A DNA stretch of 64,000 nucleotides, from positions 951,841 through 1,015,840 of the forward strand of contig NZ_LR733215.1 of NCBI RefSeq assembly GCF_902506435.1. The letters are read 5' to 3'. The position numbers were made by a program, and so were the translations under genes. Positions 1 through 11,474 of the stretch are shown piece after piece; the stretch's first letter is position 1; the number at the start of each line of letters is the position of its first letter. The notes under the pieces are model-generated. The model searched no databases and had not been told where the DNA came from. It saw only the letters and a list, made by a program, of their open reading frames with translations. Origin of the DNA: Nocardioides sp. AX2bis. Its GTDB lineage: Bacteria; Actinomycetota; Actinomycetes; Propionibacteriales; Nocardioidaceae.

Positions 1-27
1 GGGGTGGACGGGGTGGGAGAGATGTGG

Positions 28-99
28 TCGAGTGCTCCGCGACGTGACCGCAGCCACACCAGCCCGTGGCTCGGGTGACACGTCGACCGGAGCACTCGA
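28..99. promoter_or_regulatory. Inverted repeat in the leader of the lactate permease gene
   Basis: A perfect 12-bp inverted repeat (TCGAGTGCTCCG at 28-39 and its complement at 88-99) lies directly upstream of the GTG at 109. The right arm runs into the GAGGAG ribosome binding site at 98-103, so it could be a repressor operator or a hairpin that hides the ribosome binding site. The role is inferred; the repeat is seen. No gene is visible in 1-108. Confidence 0.4.
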
Positions 100-108
100 G
101 GAGCCACC

Positions 109-1803
109 GTGTTCGAGCAGGACTTCGACCCCGTCAACGGGTCGCTGGCGTTGTCGTCCATCTTCGCGGCCCTGCCGCTGCTGACCGTCTTCCTCCTCCT
201 AGGGGTGCTGAAGATGAAGGCGCAGTGGGCCTCGCTGATCGCGCTGGCGGTCTCGATCGCGGTCGCGGTCCTCGTCTACTCCATGCCGGTCGGGATGGCC
301 CTGGCCTCGGCGGCGGAGGGTGCGGTCTTCGGGCTGTTCCCGATCATGTGGATCGTGGTGAACGCGATCTGGGTCTACAACATGACCGTCACCACCGGCC
401 ACTTCGACGTGCTGCGGCGCTCCTTCGGCAAGGTGTCCGACGACCAGCGGATCCAGGCGATCATCATCGCGTTCTGCTTCGGCGCCCTGCTCGAGGCGCT
501 GGCCGGCTTCGGGACCCCGGTGGCGATCAGCTCGGTGATGCTGATGGCGCTGGGCTTCAACCCGGTCAAGGCCGCGGTGGTCTCCCTGGTCGCCAACACC
601 GCGCCGGTCGCCTTCGGCGCCATCGCGGTGCCGATCACCACCCTGGCCGCGATCACCGGCATCCCGGCCGAGGAGCTCGGGGCGATGGTCGGCCGCCAGA
701 CCCCGGTCCTGGCGCTGTTCGTCCCGCTCGTGCTGGTCTTCCTGGTCGACGGCCGTCGTGGCGTCAAGCAGATGTGGCTCCCGGCCCTGGTCTGCGGCCT
801 CGCCTTCGCCGTCGGCCAGTTCCTGGCCTCGAACTACTTCTCGGTCGAGCTCACCGACATCGTGGCCGCGCTCGTCGCCGCCGGCGCCGTGGTGCTGCTG
901 CTGCGCGTGTGGACCCCCTCCTACGAGCTGACCGCCGAGCGGATGGACGAGGAGGAGGCCCAGAGCCGGGTGGCCGAGGCCAGCGGCAACGCCTCCTCGC
1001 GCCGTACGTCGGCCGCCGCCGGCGGCACCGGCACGGCCACGAAGGCGCCGGTCGCCGACAACGGCCTCGAGGTGTTCAAGGCCTACGCGCCGTACCTGGC
1101 GATCATCGTGATCTTCACCCTCGCCCAGGTCCCCTTCATCAAGGAGGCCCTGGCCTCCGGCACCGTGACCTTCCCCTGGCCCGGGCTGGACATCGTCAAC
1201 CCCGACACCGGCGAGGCCCCGTCGGCGACGACCTTCGCGTTCGCGTGGCTGCCCTCGGCCGGCACGCTGCTGCTGCTCTCCGGCCTGCTCACGATGCTGG
1301 TGCTCAAGGTGTCGCCCGCCGCGGCGGTCAAGGCGTACGGCGGCACCCTCGACCAGCTGAAGTGGGCGATCCTGACCGTGGCCTCGGTGCTCGCGCTCGC
1401 CTACGTCATGAACTTCTCCGGCCAGACGATCACGATCGGCATGTGGATCGCCGGGACCGGCACGTTCTTCGCCTTCCTCTCGCCGGTCCTGGGCTGGCTG
1501 GGGGTCGCGGTGACCGGCTCGGACACCTCCGCCAACGCCCTGTTCGGGACGCTGCAGGTCACGGCCGCCCAGTCGGCCGGGCTCGACCCGACCCTGCTGG
1601 CCTCGGCCAACACCTCCGGCGGCGTGCTGGGCAAGATGATCTCCCCGCAGAACCTCGCCATCGCCGCCGCCGCCACCGGCCTGGCCGGCAAGGAGGGCGA
1701 CCTGTTCCGCAAGGTGCTCGGCTGGAGCCTGGGCTTCCTGCTGATCATGTGCGTGCTGGTCTACCTGCAGTCGACCTCCGTGCTCGGCTGGATGGTCGTC
1801 TGA
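109..1803 (+). CDS. lldP: L-lactate permease (LctP/LldP family)
   Basis: 564-residue inner-membrane protein, about the usual length for the LctP family, which imports lactate or glycolate with protons. Many hydrophobic segments are present from residue 13 to the C terminus. The family-typical stretch EALAGFGTPVAI is at residues 129-140, and a second conserved segment, ANTSGGVLGKMISPQN, lies near residue 500. A hydrophilic Ala/Gly/Ser-rich loop at about residues 283-320 separates the two membrane halves. The GTG start follows GAGGAG by 5 nt. No lactate dehydrogenase gene lies downstream in this window, so the partner enzyme may be to the left or elsewhere. Family assignment is secure; the exact substrate (lactate versus glycolate) is inferred. 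Confidence 0.93.
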   Translation: MFEQDFDPVNGSLALSSIFAALPLLTVFLLLGVLKMKAQWASLIALAVSIAVAVLVYSMPVGMALASAAEGAVFGLFPIMWIVVNAIWVYNMTVTTGHFDVLRRSFGKVSDDQRIQAIIIAFCFGALLEALAGFGTPVAISSVMLMALGFNPVKAAVVSLVANTAPVAFGAIAVPITTLAAITGIPAEELGAMVGRQTPVLALFVPLVLVFLVDGRRGVKQMWLPALVCGLAFAVGQFLASNYFSVELTDIVAALVAAGAVVLLLRVWTPSYELTAERMDEEEAQSRVAEASGNASSRRTSAAAGGTGTATKAPVADNGLEVFKAYAPYLAIIVIFTLAQVPFIKEALASGTVTFPWPGLDIVNPDTGEAPSATTFAFAWLPSAGTLLLLSGLLTMLVLKVSPAAAVKAYGGTLDQLKWAILTVASVLALAYVMNFSGQTITIGMWIAGTGTFFAFLSPVLGWLGVAVTGSDTSANALFGTLQVTAAQSAGLDPTLLASANTSGGVLGKMISPQNLAIAAAATGLAGKEGDLFRKVLGWSLGFLLIMCVLVYLQSTSVLGWMVV

Positions 1804-1827
1804 CGCCGGCAGCGACCCTGGTCCCGG

Positions 1828-1854
1828 CGCGGGTGTGCCAACGTCACACCCGCG
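1828..1854. terminator. GC-rich hairpin after lldP
   Basis: A 10-bp perfect stem (CGCGGGTGTG at 1828-1837 and its complement at 1845-1854) with a 7-nt loop follows the lldP stop by 24 nt. There is no T-run, as is common in actinobacteria, so this is a likely but unproven terminator. Confidence 0.5.
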
Positions 1855-1894
1855 CGGGGAACACCACGACGGCGGCCGCGGGTTAGCGTCCTTC

Positions 1895-3151
1895 GTGACC
1901 TCCTCGACCGCCGCCGACCGCGATGCCGCGACCCGGGCCGCGACCCAGCAGGCCCGCCCGGGCGGCCCGGAGGCCCCCGTGCTGGCCGCGCGGGCCCCGC
2001 GCCTGGCCCTGCTCGCCCTTGCCCTGGGCGGGTTCACGATCGGCACGACCGAGTTCATGACGATGGGCCTGCTGCCCGAGGTGGCCGCAGGTGTCGGTGT
2101 CTCGATCCCGACCGCCGGTCACCTGATCTCGGCCTACGCCCTCGGTGTGGTGGTCGGGGCGCCGCTGCTGGCCGTGCTCGGCGCCCGCGCCCCGCGCCGC
2201 CGCCTGCTGCTGTGGCTGATGGGTGCCTACGCCGCGGGCAACGTGCTGTCGGCGGCGTCGATGTCGATGGAGATGCTCACGGTCGCGCGGTTCCTCGACG
2301 GGCTGCCGCACGGGGCGTACTTCGGCGTCGCCAGCCTGGTCGCGGCCGACCTCGCGCGTCCCGGGCGGGCCGGTCGCGCGGTCGCGCAGGTGATGCTGGG
2401 CCTGTCGGTGGCCAACGTCCTCGGCGTCCCCGCCGCGACCTGGCTCGGGCAGAACCTCGGCTGGCGGGCCGGCTTCGTGGCCGCCTCGGTCCTGGCCGTG
2501 CTCACCGTGCTCGCCATCGCCGCGGTCGTCCCGGTCCGCGCCGGCAACCCCGACGCCCGCTGGCGCACCGAGCTCACCGCGCTGCGGGAGCCGCAGGTCC
2601 TGCTGGCCCTGCTGATCGGCGCGGCCGGCTTCGGCGGGATGTTCGCGGTCTACACCTACATCTCGCCGATCGCCACCGACGTCGCCGGTCTCGGCAGTGG
2701 CAGCGTCCCGCTGGTGATCCTGATGCTCGGCCTCGGCATGGTCGCCGGCACCGTCCTGGCCGGCCGGATGGCCGACTGGTCGGTGCCCGGGTCCCTCGTC
2801 GTGGGCAGCATCGGCATGGCCGCGGCGCTGCTGCTGTTCTACGCCGTCTCCCCGTACGGCTGGTGGCTCGCGCCCGCGGCCTTCCTCGTCACCACCCTCG
2901 GCTCGGTGCTGGTGGTCAACCTCCAGCTGCGCCTGATGCGGGTGGCCGGCGAGGCCGAGACCCTCGGCGCCGCCATGAACCACGCCTCGCTCAACGTCGC
3001 CAACGCCCTCGGTGCCTGGATCGGCGGTGCCGTGATCAGCGCCGGGCTGGGCTACCGCGCCCCCGCGCTGGCCGGGGTCGGGCTCTCGGTCGTCGGCCTG
3101 GTGGTCCTCGTGGCGGCGCTGCGCGCCGACCGCGGCGCGCGGACGGCCTGA
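1895..3151 (+). CDS. MFS transporter, DHA1 family (AraJ/NepI-like efflux)
   Basis: 418-residue, 12-helix major facilitator protein. The first helix carries GTTEFMTMGLLP and helix 2 the AYALGVVVGAPLL pattern, both typical of the AraJ/YdhP/NepI group that exports sugars, purine ribonucleosides or drugs. I chose the GTG at 1895 rather than an in-frame codon at 1835 because the hydrophobic core begins about 35 residues later, the upstream stretch overlaps the lldP hairpin, and a TAGCGT box (1884-1889) sits 5 nt before it. It stands alone after the hairpin, so it is probably transcribed separately from lldP. The substrate cannot be told from sequence. Confidence 0.8.
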   Translation: MTSSTAADRDAATRAATQQARPGGPEAPVLAARAPRLALLALALGGFTIGTTEFMTMGLLPEVAAGVGVSIPTAGHLISAYALGVVVGAPLLAVLGARAPRRRLLLWLMGAYAAGNVLSAASMSMEMLTVARFLDGLPHGAYFGVASLVAADLARPGRAGRAVAQVMLGLSVANVLGVPAATWLGQNLGWRAGFVAASVLAVLTVLAIAAVVPVRAGNPDARWRTELTALREPQVLLALLIGAAGFGGMFAVYTYISPIATDVAGLGSGSVPLVILMLGLGMVAGTVLAGRMADWSVPGSLVVGSIGMAAALLLFYAVSPYGWWLAPAAFLVTTLGSVLVVNLQLRLMRVAGEAETLGAAMNHASLNVANALGAWIGGAVISAGLGYRAPALAGVGLSVVGLVVLVAALRADRGARTA

Positions 3152-3222
3152 GCCACCCCACGGGGGCCCGCTCCCCCCGAAGGGCCCTTGAGCGCGACGC
3201 CCCCGGCTGGTCTGGTGGAGGC

Positions 3223-3677
3223 ATGAGTGACACCAGCATCTCCGCGTCCCGCACGATCGACGCGTCCGCCAAGGACGTGTTCCACGTGCTCACCGACCCC
3301 CACCGCCACGTCGAGCTCGACGGCTCCGGCTTCGTCCAGGGCCTCGACCGGGGTGACCGCATCGAGAAGAGCGGCCAGCAGTTCCGGATGAACATGTCCG
3401 GCGACCACATGGGTGGGGACTACCAGGTCGACAACCACGTCACCGGCTACGACGAGAACCACCTGCTCGCCTGGCGCACCGCCCCCGCCGGCCAGGAGCC
3501 CCCGGGCTGGGAGTGGGTCTGGGAGCTGAAGTCGACCGGCTCCGACAGCGTCGAGGCCACCGTGACCTACGACTGGTCGGCCGTGACCGACAAGGAGCTG
3601 CTGAAGAAGCTCTCCTTCCCGCTGGTCCCGCAGGAGGCGCTCGAGACCTCCCTGGGCAACCTGGCCGCCGCCGTCCG

Positions 3678-3687
<10 letters not shown>
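3223..3687 (+). CDS. SRPBCC family (START/Bet v1-like) protein
   Basis: 154-residue soluble protein beginning ISASRTIDASAKDVFHVLTD, the classic N-terminal strand and helix of the SRPBCC lipid- or polyketide-binding fold. Members bind hydrophobic ligands in a deep cavity; most bacterial ones have no assigned reaction. The ATG has a GGTGGAGG ribosome binding site 2-9 nt upstream. The gene converges on the GNAT gene and the two coding regions overlap by 10 bp at their ends, leaving no room for a terminator between them. No specific ligand is suggested by the neighbours. Confidence 0.75.
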
Positions 3688-5956
<2,269 letters not shown>

Positions 5957-5972
5957 CGCGCCCGGTGGCCGC

Positions 5973-5978
5973 TAGGGT
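5973..5978 (+). promoter_or_regulatory. Putative -10 box, leaderless start of the RNA ligase-like gene
   Basis: TAGGGT lies 7 nt before the ATG at 5986 and supports that start over the TTG at 5953, which overlaps the trpS stop. A TTGACG hexamer at 5953-5958 would be a -35 box with a short 14-bp spacer. Confidence 0.4.
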
Positions 5979-5985
5979 CGAGCCG

Positions 5986-6501
5986 ATGCAGATGATCGGC
6001 GTGGCCGTCGCGATCCCCGAGCCGTGGGCCCGCGAGCTCCAGGACTACCGGCTGGCTCTCGGCGACCGCACGGCCACGATGATCCCCACCCACGTGACCC
6101 TGCTGCCGCCGGCCGCGGTCGACCCGGGGGACCTCGGCAAGGTCGAGGCCCACCTCGCGGAGGCCGCGGCGGCGGGCGAGCCGTTCGAGGTCCACCTGCG
6201 CGGGACCGGAACCTTCCGGCCGGTCTCGCCGGTCGTCTTCGTCGCGCTGGCCGAGGGCATCTCGCAGTGCGAGCTGCTGGCGTCGGCCGTGCGACGCGGG
6301 CCGCTGGCCTGCGACCTCCACTTCCCGTACCACCCGCACGTCACGGTCGCCCACCACCTCGAGGACGCCGCCCTGGACCGGGCGTTCGCAGAGCTGGCCT
6401 CCTTCGAGTGCCGCTTCGACGTGACGTCGTTCCACCTCTACGAGCACGACGAGGCCGCCGGCTGGCGGCCCACCCACGAGTTCCGGCTGGGGGAGGACTG
6501 A
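5986..6501 (+). CDS. 2'-5' RNA ligase / cyclic phosphodiesterase family protein
   Basis: 171-residue member of the 2H phosphoesterase superfamily. Two histidine motifs are expected: the first is HVTLL within PTHVTLLPPAA and the second HVTVA within YHPHVTVAHHL. Family members hydrolyse 2',3'-cyclic phosphates or join 2'-5' RNA ends in vitro; the cellular role in actinobacteria is unsettled. The stop codon overlaps the ATG of the YihY gene (ATGA-type, 1 nt), indicating translational coupling. The ATG at 5986 is preferred over an upstream TTG because of the box 7 nt before it and because the upstream residues are not conserved-looking. Confidence 0.82.
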   Translation: MQMIGVAVAIPEPWARELQDYRLALGDRTATMIPTHVTLLPPAAVDPGDLGKVEAHLAEAAAAGEPFEVHLRGTGTFRPVSPVVFVALAEGISQCELLASAVRRGPLACDLHFPYHPHVTVAHHLEDAALDRAFAELASFECRFDVTSFHLYEHDEAAGWRPTHEFRLGED

Positions 6502-7553
6502 TGGTCGCAGCGGTCGACAAGGCCAAGGGCGTCGCCGCGGAGGCGCAGCGCCGCCCGGGCGTGGCCCACGTGCTGCGGATGGTCCAGCACTACGGCTCCT
6601 CCCAGGGCAACCTCCACGCGGGGGCCGTGAGCTACTTCGCCTTCCTGTCGTTCTTCCCGATCCTGGCCCTGACCTTCTTCGCGGTCGGCGTGATCTCCCG
6701 GGTCTACCCCGATCTCGACGGCCAGGTCCGACGGGGGGTCGAGGAGCTCTTCCCCGGGCTGGTCGGCGGCGGTGAGGGGCAGATCTCCCTGGACCAGGTG
6801 CAGGACTTCTCCGGCATCGTGGGGGTGCTGGGCCTCGTCGGCGTCCTCTACACCGGCCTCGGCTTCGTCCAGGTGCTGCGGGAGGCGCTGACGGCCACCT
6901 TCGGGCAGGCCCTGCCCACCGTGTCCTTCGTCAAGGTCAAGGTGATGGACCTGCTCGGCCTGCTCACCGTGGGCGGCACCCTGCTGCTGTCGATCGTGGT
7001 CGGCAGCGGTGTCACCCGCTTCTCCACCGGTCTCCTCGACCTGCTGGGGCTCGGCGAGGAGCTGCGCCTCGTGCTGGTCGCGCTGGGGGTCGTGGTGGCC
7101 CTGGCGATCAACACCGTGCTGTTCTTCGTGATGTTCAAGCAGCTGGCCCGGGCCGCGGTACCGGCCCTGTCGCTGTGGTCCGGGGCGGTGCTGGGCGCTG
7201 TCGGGTTCGAGCTGATCAAGCAGCTGTCGGCCCAGGTGATCAGCCTGACCAAGGGGAACCCGGCGTTCCAGGCCTTCGGGATCGCGCTGACCCTGATCGT
7301 GGTGTTCAACTACTTCGCCCGGCTCACGCTCTACTCCGCCTCCTGGGCCTACACGACCCGCGCCGCGATGGCCGCCCGCCCCGTCGACACCGTCCCGGTC
7401 CAGGGCCCGCAGGCCCCCAGCCTGGCCCAGTGGTCGGCGGCGCGCGAGCCCGCGGCGGCGCCCACCCTCGTACGCCGCGCGGGCGGACCGTTCGCGGCCG
7501 GCGGTGCCGCGATGCTGGCCCTGGTCGCCGTGGTGCGCAGGTTCGTGCGATGA
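6501..7553 (+). CDS. YihY/BrkB family inner-membrane protein
   Basis: 350-residue integral membrane protein with about six hydrophobic segments and the YihY signature SYFAFLSFFPILAL near residues 45-58, followed by a long loop with a conserved G-rich hydrophobic helix. The C-terminal 60 residues are Ala/Pro-rich and cytoplasmic-looking. The family was once called ribonuclease BN by mistake; its true function (envelope or transport) is not established. The start overlaps the preceding stop by 1 nt and the stop overlaps the next ATG by 4 nt, so the three genes are likely coupled. Confidence 0.88.
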   Translation: MVAAVDKAKGVAAEAQRRPGVAHVLRMVQHYGSSQGNLHAGAVSYFAFLSFFPILALTFFAVGVISRVYPDLDGQVRRGVEELFPGLVGGGEGQISLDQVQDFSGIVGVLGLVGVLYTGLGFVQVLREALTATFGQALPTVSFVKVKVMDLLGLLTVGGTLLLSIVVGSGVTRFSTGLLDLLGLGEELRLVLVALGVVVALAINTVLFFVMFKQLARAAVPALSLWSGAVLGAVGFELIKQLSAQVISLTKGNPAFQAFGIALTLIVVFNYFARLTLYSASWAYTTRAAMAARPVDTVPVQGPQAPSLAQWSAAREPAAAPTLVRRAGGPFAAGGAAMLALVAVVRRFVR

Positions 7554-7804
7554 CGACGACCACCGGGAGGACCGGCACGCCGATGCGCTTCGAGCGCCGC
7601 CACGCCGTCCTGCTGCTCGCCGTGGCGGCCTGGAACGCGGTCACCTTCGGCCAGTTCGCCCGCACCCTCTACGCCGCCTGGAGCGCCGGTGAGGAGCGTG
7701 CCGCCGGGTACTGGGTCGCGCACTCGGTGCTGATCGTGGTCAACGTCGCGATCGCGGTCGTGCTGGCCCGGCTCGGCCTGCGGGCCTGGCGCGCCACCCG
7801 CTGA
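7550..7804 (+). CDS. Small SCO4848-like two-helix membrane protein
   Basis: 84-residue protein with two predicted membrane helices (about residues 17-42 and 56-78) separated by a short charged loop. Size, position after YihY and before sdh, and the RHAVLLLAVAAWNAVTFGQF opening resemble the Streptomyces SCO4848 family, recalled from memory. The function is unknown. It overlaps the YihY stop by 4 nt (ATGA) and ends 29 nt before a strong hairpin that closes the operon. Confidence 0.75.
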   Translation: MTTTTGRTGTPMRFERRHAVLLLAVAAWNAVTFGQFARTLYAAWSAGEERAAGYWVAHSVLIVVNVAIAVVLARLGLRAWRATR

Positions 7805-7833
7805 CGGGGCGCCGCGTCCCCCGGGGACGCACG

Positions 7834-7862
7834 ACGGCCCCGGGTCGGTGACCCGGGGCCGT
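7834..7862. terminator. Bidirectional terminator hairpin between the SCO4848-like gene and sdhB
   Basis: A perfect 12-bp stem (ACGGCCCCGGGT at 7834-7845, complement at 7851-7862) with a 5-nt loop lies between the convergent genes, where it can terminate transcription from both sides. Confidence 0.8.
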
Positions 7863-7896
7863 GCTGGGGTGCTGCTGCGTGCTGCCGGACCTGGGG

Positions 7897-8640
7897 TCAG
7901 TGACCGTGCCGGATCGCGGTGCGCAGGTCCTTGTTCAGCTGCGAGATCACGTCGAGCGGGATCTCCTTGGGGCAGGCCGAGGTGCACTCGCCGATGTTGG
8001 TGCAGCCGCCGAAGCCCTCGGCGTCGTGCTGGGCGACCATCGAGACCACCCGGGAGTCGCGCTCGGGCTGACCCTGGGGGAGCCGACCGAGGTGGGTGAT
8101 CTTGGCACCCAGGAACAGCGAGGCGGACCCGTTGGGGCACGCCGCGACACAGGCGCCGCAGCCGATGCAGGTCGCCACGTTGAAGGCCTTCATGGCGTCC
8201 TCGCGCGGCACGGGCGTCGCGTGCGCGTCGGGCGCGGCACCGGTGTTGACCGAGATGTAGCCGCCGGCCTGGATGATCCGGTCGAAGGCGGACCGGTCGA
8301 CGATCAGGTCCTTGACGACCGGGAAGCCCTCGGCGCGCCACGGCTCGACGTGGATCGTGTCGCCGTCCTTGAAGGACCGCATGTGCAGCTGGCAGGTCGT
8401 GGTGACCTCCGGCCCGTGGGGGCGGCCGTTGATCATCAGGTCGCACGACCCGCAGATGCCCTCGCGGCAGTCGTGGTCGAAGGCGACGGGCTCCTCGCCC
8501 TGCTCGTTCAGCTGCTCGTTGAGGACGTCGAGCATCTCCAGGAAGCTCATGTCCTCGGAGATCTCGTCGACCTGGTAGGTGTGCATGGCGCCCTTGGCGG
8601 CGGCGCCGGCCTGGCGCCAGATCTTAAGGGTCAGGTTCAC
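7897..8640 (-). CDS. sdhB: Succinate dehydrogenase iron-sulfur subunit
   Basis: 247-residue iron-sulfur protein carrying electrons from the flavin of SdhA to the membrane quinone site. The [2Fe-2S] ligands are C58, C63, C66 and C83. The ferredoxin-type C-terminal domain has C158, C161, C164 and C168, then C213, C219 and C223, fitting the [4Fe-4S] and [3Fe-4S] clusters. I chose the GTG at 8640 because it overlaps the sdhA stop (GTGA); the longer in-frame extension would run deep into sdhA. It is the last gene of sdhC-sdhA-sdhB. Confidence 0.95.
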   Translation of the reverse strand: MNLTLKIWRQAGAAAKGAMHTYQVDEISEDMSFLEMLDVLNEQLNEQGEEPVAFDHDCREGICGSCDLMINGRPHGPEVTTTCQLHMRSFKDGDTIHVEPWRAEGFPVVKDLIVDRSAFDRIIQAGGYISVNTGAAPDAHATPVPREDAMKAFNVATCIGCGACVAACPNGSASLFLGAKITHLGRLPQGQPERDSRVVSMVAQHDAEGFGGCTNIGECTSACPKEIPLDVISQLNKDLRTAIRHGH

Positions 8641-10658
8641 TTGTAGCTCCGCTGCTTCATCTCGATGGCGGTGTAGATCAGGTCTTCCTTGTGGAGCACC
8701 GGCTGGCCCTCGTCGCCGCCGAACTCCCAGGCCGCGACGTAGGCGAACTCCTCGTCGTGACGCAGGGCCTCGCCCTCCTCGGTCTGCGACTCGGCGCGGA
8801 AGTGGCCGCCGCAGGACTCGCGGCGGTTCAGCGCGTCGATGCACATCAGCTCGCCGAGCTCGATGAAGTCGGCCACCCGGCCGGCCTTCTCGAGCGCCTG
8901 GTTGAGGGTGTCGGCCGAGCCGAGCACGCGCAGGTTGCTCCAGAACTCGCGCTTGAGCTCGCGGATCATGTCGATCGCCTTGCGCAGGCCGTCCTCGGAG
9001 CGCTCCATGCCGCAGAACTCCCACATGATGTGGCCGAGCTCGCGGTGGAAGCTGTCCACCGAGCGGGTGCCGTTGATCGACAGGAACGTCTCGATCCGCT
9101 GCTCCACCGAGGTCCGGGCCTCGACGACCGCGGGGTGGTTCTCGTCGACGGGCTCGAACGGGCCGTCGGCGAGGTAGCCGCGGATGGTGTTCGGGAGCAC
9201 GAAGTAGCCGTCGGACAGGCCCTGCATCAGCGCCGAGGCACCGAGCCGGTTGGCACCGTGGTCGGAGAAGTTGGCCTCACCGGTCACGAACAGGCCCGGG
9301 AGGTTCGACTGCAGGTCGTAGTCGACCCAGAGCCCGCCCATCACGTAGTGCACGGCGGGGTAGATGCGCATCGGCACCTCGTACGGGTTCTCCCCGGTGA
9401 TCCGCTCGTACATGTCGAAGAGGTTGTCGTACTTCTCGCGGACCTTGTCCTCGCCGGTGCGCTCGATGACCTCGCTGAAGTCGAGGTAGACGCCGCGGCG
9501 GAAGTCGCCGACCTTGGGGCCCACGCCGCGACCCTCGTCGCAGACGTTCTTGGCCTGGCGGGAGGCGATGTCGCGGGGGACCAGGTTGCCGAACGCCGGG
9601 TAGATCCGCTCCAGGTAGTAGTCGCGGTCCTCCTCGGGGATCTCGCGGGGGTCCTTGGTGCAGTCGTCGGCGTTCTTGGGCACCCAGATCCGGCCGTCGT
9701 TGCGCAGCGACTCCGACATCAGGGTCAGCTTCGACTGGTGCTCGCCGGCGACCGGGATGCAGGTCGGGTGGATCTGCGTGTAGCAGGGGTTGGCCATGTA
9801 GGCGCCCTTGCGGTGCGCGCGCCAGGTCGCGGTGACGTTGCAGCCCATGGCGTTGGTGGAGAGGAAGAAGACGTTGCCGTAGCCGCCGGAGGCCAGCACG
9901 ACCGCGTCGGCGAGGTGGGTCTCGATCTCCCCGGTCGACAGGTCGCGGGCGATGATGCCGCGGGCCTTGCCGTCGACCATGATCACCTCGAGCATCTCGT
10001 GGCGCGTGTAGGTGCTGACCGTGCCGGCCGCGACCTGGCGCTCGAGGGCCTGGTAGGCGCCGATCAGCAGCTGCTGGCCGGTCTGGCCGCGGGCGTAGAA
10101 GGTGCGGGACACCTGGACGCCGCCGAAGGAGCGGTTGTCGAGCAGGCCGCCGTACTCGCGGGCGAAGGGCACGCCCTGGGCGACGCACTGGTCGATGATG
10201 CTGGCGCTGACCTCGGCCAGGCGGTAGACGTTCGACTCGCGCGAGCGGTAGTCGCCGCCCTTGACGGTGTCGTAGAAGAGACGGAAGACGGAGTCGCCGT
10301 CCTCCTTGTAGTTCTTGGCGCCGTTGATGCCGCCCTGGGCCGCGATGGAGTGCGCCCGGCGGGGGGAGTCCTGGTAGCAGAAGGACTTCACGTTGTAGCC
10401 GGCCTCGCCGAGCGTGGCCGCGGCCGCGCCGCCGGCCAGGCCGGTGCCGACGATGATCACGTCGAGCTTGCGGCGGTTGGCCGGGTTGACCAGGCGGGTG
10501 TCGAAGATGTGGTTGGTCCAGCGGTCCTTGATCGGGCCGGTGGGCGCCGCCCCGTCGACGATGTTCTCGCCCCGGGTGTAGTAGCCGTGCGCGTCGTCGG
10601 ACTGCTGCTCGGCGGGCTTGTTGAGCGCGACGGTGCCGCTCTGGTCGGTCATGGCCAT
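8637..10658 (-). CDS. sdhA: Succinate dehydrogenase flavoprotein subunit
   Basis: 673-residue catalytic subunit oxidising succinate to fumarate. The FAD dinucleotide fold GTGLAGG is at residues 71-77, the FAD-linking histidine is H103 in [11 protein letters not shown], and the substrate-domain motif [11 protein letters not shown] lies near residue 300. The 60-residue N-terminal extension and total length match the long SdhA that pairs with a single b-type cytochrome anchor. The ATG at 10658 follows an AGGGAG ribosome binding site by 7-8 nt; a second ATG six bases on is less well spaced. Confidence 0.96.
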   Translation of the reverse strand: MAMTDQSGTVALNKPAEQQSDDAHGYYTRGENIVDGAAPTGPIKDRWTNHIFDTRLVNPANRRKLDVIIVGTGLAGGAAAATLGEAGYNVKSFCYQDSPRRAHSIAAQGGINGAKNYKEDGDSVFRLFYDTVKGGDYRSRESNVYRLAEVSASIIDQCVAQGVPFAREYGGLLDNRSFGGVQVSRTFYARGQTGQQLLIGAYQALERQVAAGTVSTYTRHEMLEVIMVDGKARGIIARDLSTGEIETHLADAVVLASGGYGNVFFLSTNAMGCNVTATWRAHRKGAYMANPCYTQIHPTCIPVAGEHQSKLTLMSESLRNDGRIWVPKNADDCTKDPREIPEEDRDYYLERIYPAFGNLVPRDIASRQAKNVCDEGRGVGPKVGDFRRGVYLDFSEVIERTGEDKVREKYDNLFDMYERITGENPYEVPMRIYPAVHYVMGGLWVDYDLQSNLPGLFVTGEANFSDHGANRLGASALMQGLSDGYFVLPNTIRGYLADGPFEPVDENHPAVVEARTSVEQRIETFLSINGTRSVDSFHRELGHIMWEFCGMERSEDGLRKAIDMIRELKREFWSNLRVLGSADTLNQALEKAGRVADFIELGELMCIDALNRRESCGGHFRAESQTEEGEALRHDEEFAYVAAWEFGGDEGQPVLHKEDLIYTAIEMKQRSYK

Positions 10659-10718
10659 GACGGGTGCTCCCTGTCTGGGACTTCGGCGGGACTGGCTGGC
10701 AGGGCGTGGGGGGCGGTG

Positions 10719-11423
10719 CTACTCGATCAGGCCGAGGAGCACGCCGAGGGGGACCAACGAGTAGCCGCCGGCGACGACGACGGCGAGGACCCAGCCAGCC
10801 GTACGGGCCCGGGTGCGGGCCTTGGCGGTGCCGGTCAGCCCGAGGGTCTGCATCGAGCTGAAGGTCCCGTGGTGCAGGTGCAGCGCGAGGGCGGCCATCG
10901 CGACGAGGTAGATCAGCGTCATCCACCACACGCCGAAGGTGTCGACCAGCAGGGCGTAGGGGTTGTTCGTCTCGCCGCCGGTGGGGTTGATCTTGACGAT
11001 GCTGAAGTTCAGCAGGTGCCAGATGAGGAAGACCAGGATGGTCAGCCCGCCCCAGCGCATCGTGCGGGAGGAGATCGAGGAGCTGGCGCGGCGCACCATC
11101 TCGTACTGCACCGGACGGGCCTTGGCGGCGCGGCGCCACAGCAGCACGGCGGCGGTCACGTGGACCACCAGCGCGGCGATCAGGCCCAGGCGCAGGATCC
11201 ACAGCAGGCCGCTGTAGGGCAGGATCGGCTCTCCGATCTCGCGCAGGTGCTCGGCGTACTCGTTGAACGAGGTCTCACCGGCGAAGGCCTTGAGGTTGCC
11301 GTACATGTGCGCCAGCACGAAGCCGATGAAGATCAGCCCGGAGAGGGCCATGGTCAGCTTGAGGGCGATCGTCGAGCGCGTACCACGGGCGCTCCTGACC
11401 AGCGGTCGCGTCGTTGTAGCCAC
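10719..11423 (-). CDS. sdhC: Succinate dehydrogenase cytochrome b anchor subunit
   Basis: 234-residue membrane anchor with five hydrophobic helices. Histidines in LAHMYGNL, VVHVTAAV, LIWHLLNF and LALHLHHG are candidate haem ligands, as in single-subunit di-haem anchors of the Bacillus type. There is no separate sdhD, as expected for this class, which often works with menaquinone. It starts the operon sdhC-sdhA-sdhB; the GTG is 6 nt from a TACCTT box. Haem number and quinone type are inferred from the family. Confidence 0.9.
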   Translation of the reverse strand: MATTTRPLVRSARGTRSTIALKLTMALSGLIFIGFVLAHMYGNLKAFAGETSFNEYAEHLREIGEPILPYSGLLWILRLGLIAALVVHVTAAVLLWRRAAKARPVQYEMVRRASSSISSRTMRWGGLTILVFLIWHLLNFSIVKINPTGGETNNPYALLVDTFGVWWMTLIYLVAMAALALHLHHGTFSSMQTLGLTGTAKARTRARTAGWVLAVVVAGGYSLVPLGVLLGLIE

Positions 11424-11429
11424 AGGACC

Positions 11430-11435
11430 AAGGTA
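11430..11435 (-). promoter_or_regulatory. Putative -10 box of the sdhCAB operon
   Basis: TACCTT on the minus strand lies 6 nt before the sdhC GTG, implying a leaderless operon transcript. I see no convincing -35 box. Confidence 0.45.
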
Positions 11436-11474
11436 CCCCCGTCGGCGTGCCCGTGAGGGGGTGGGTGGGGAGCG

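Noticed and set aside
199..2058. Long antisense reading frame over the lactate permease gene
   Set aside because: Low-complexity His/Gln/Arg-rich translation typical of the complementary strand of high-GC genes; the sense frame has clear family motifs.
8691..11456. Plus-strand reading frame of about 920 residues opposite sdhA/sdhC
   Set aside because: Mirrors sdh codons; no recognisable domain, and sdhA and sdhC are unambiguous.
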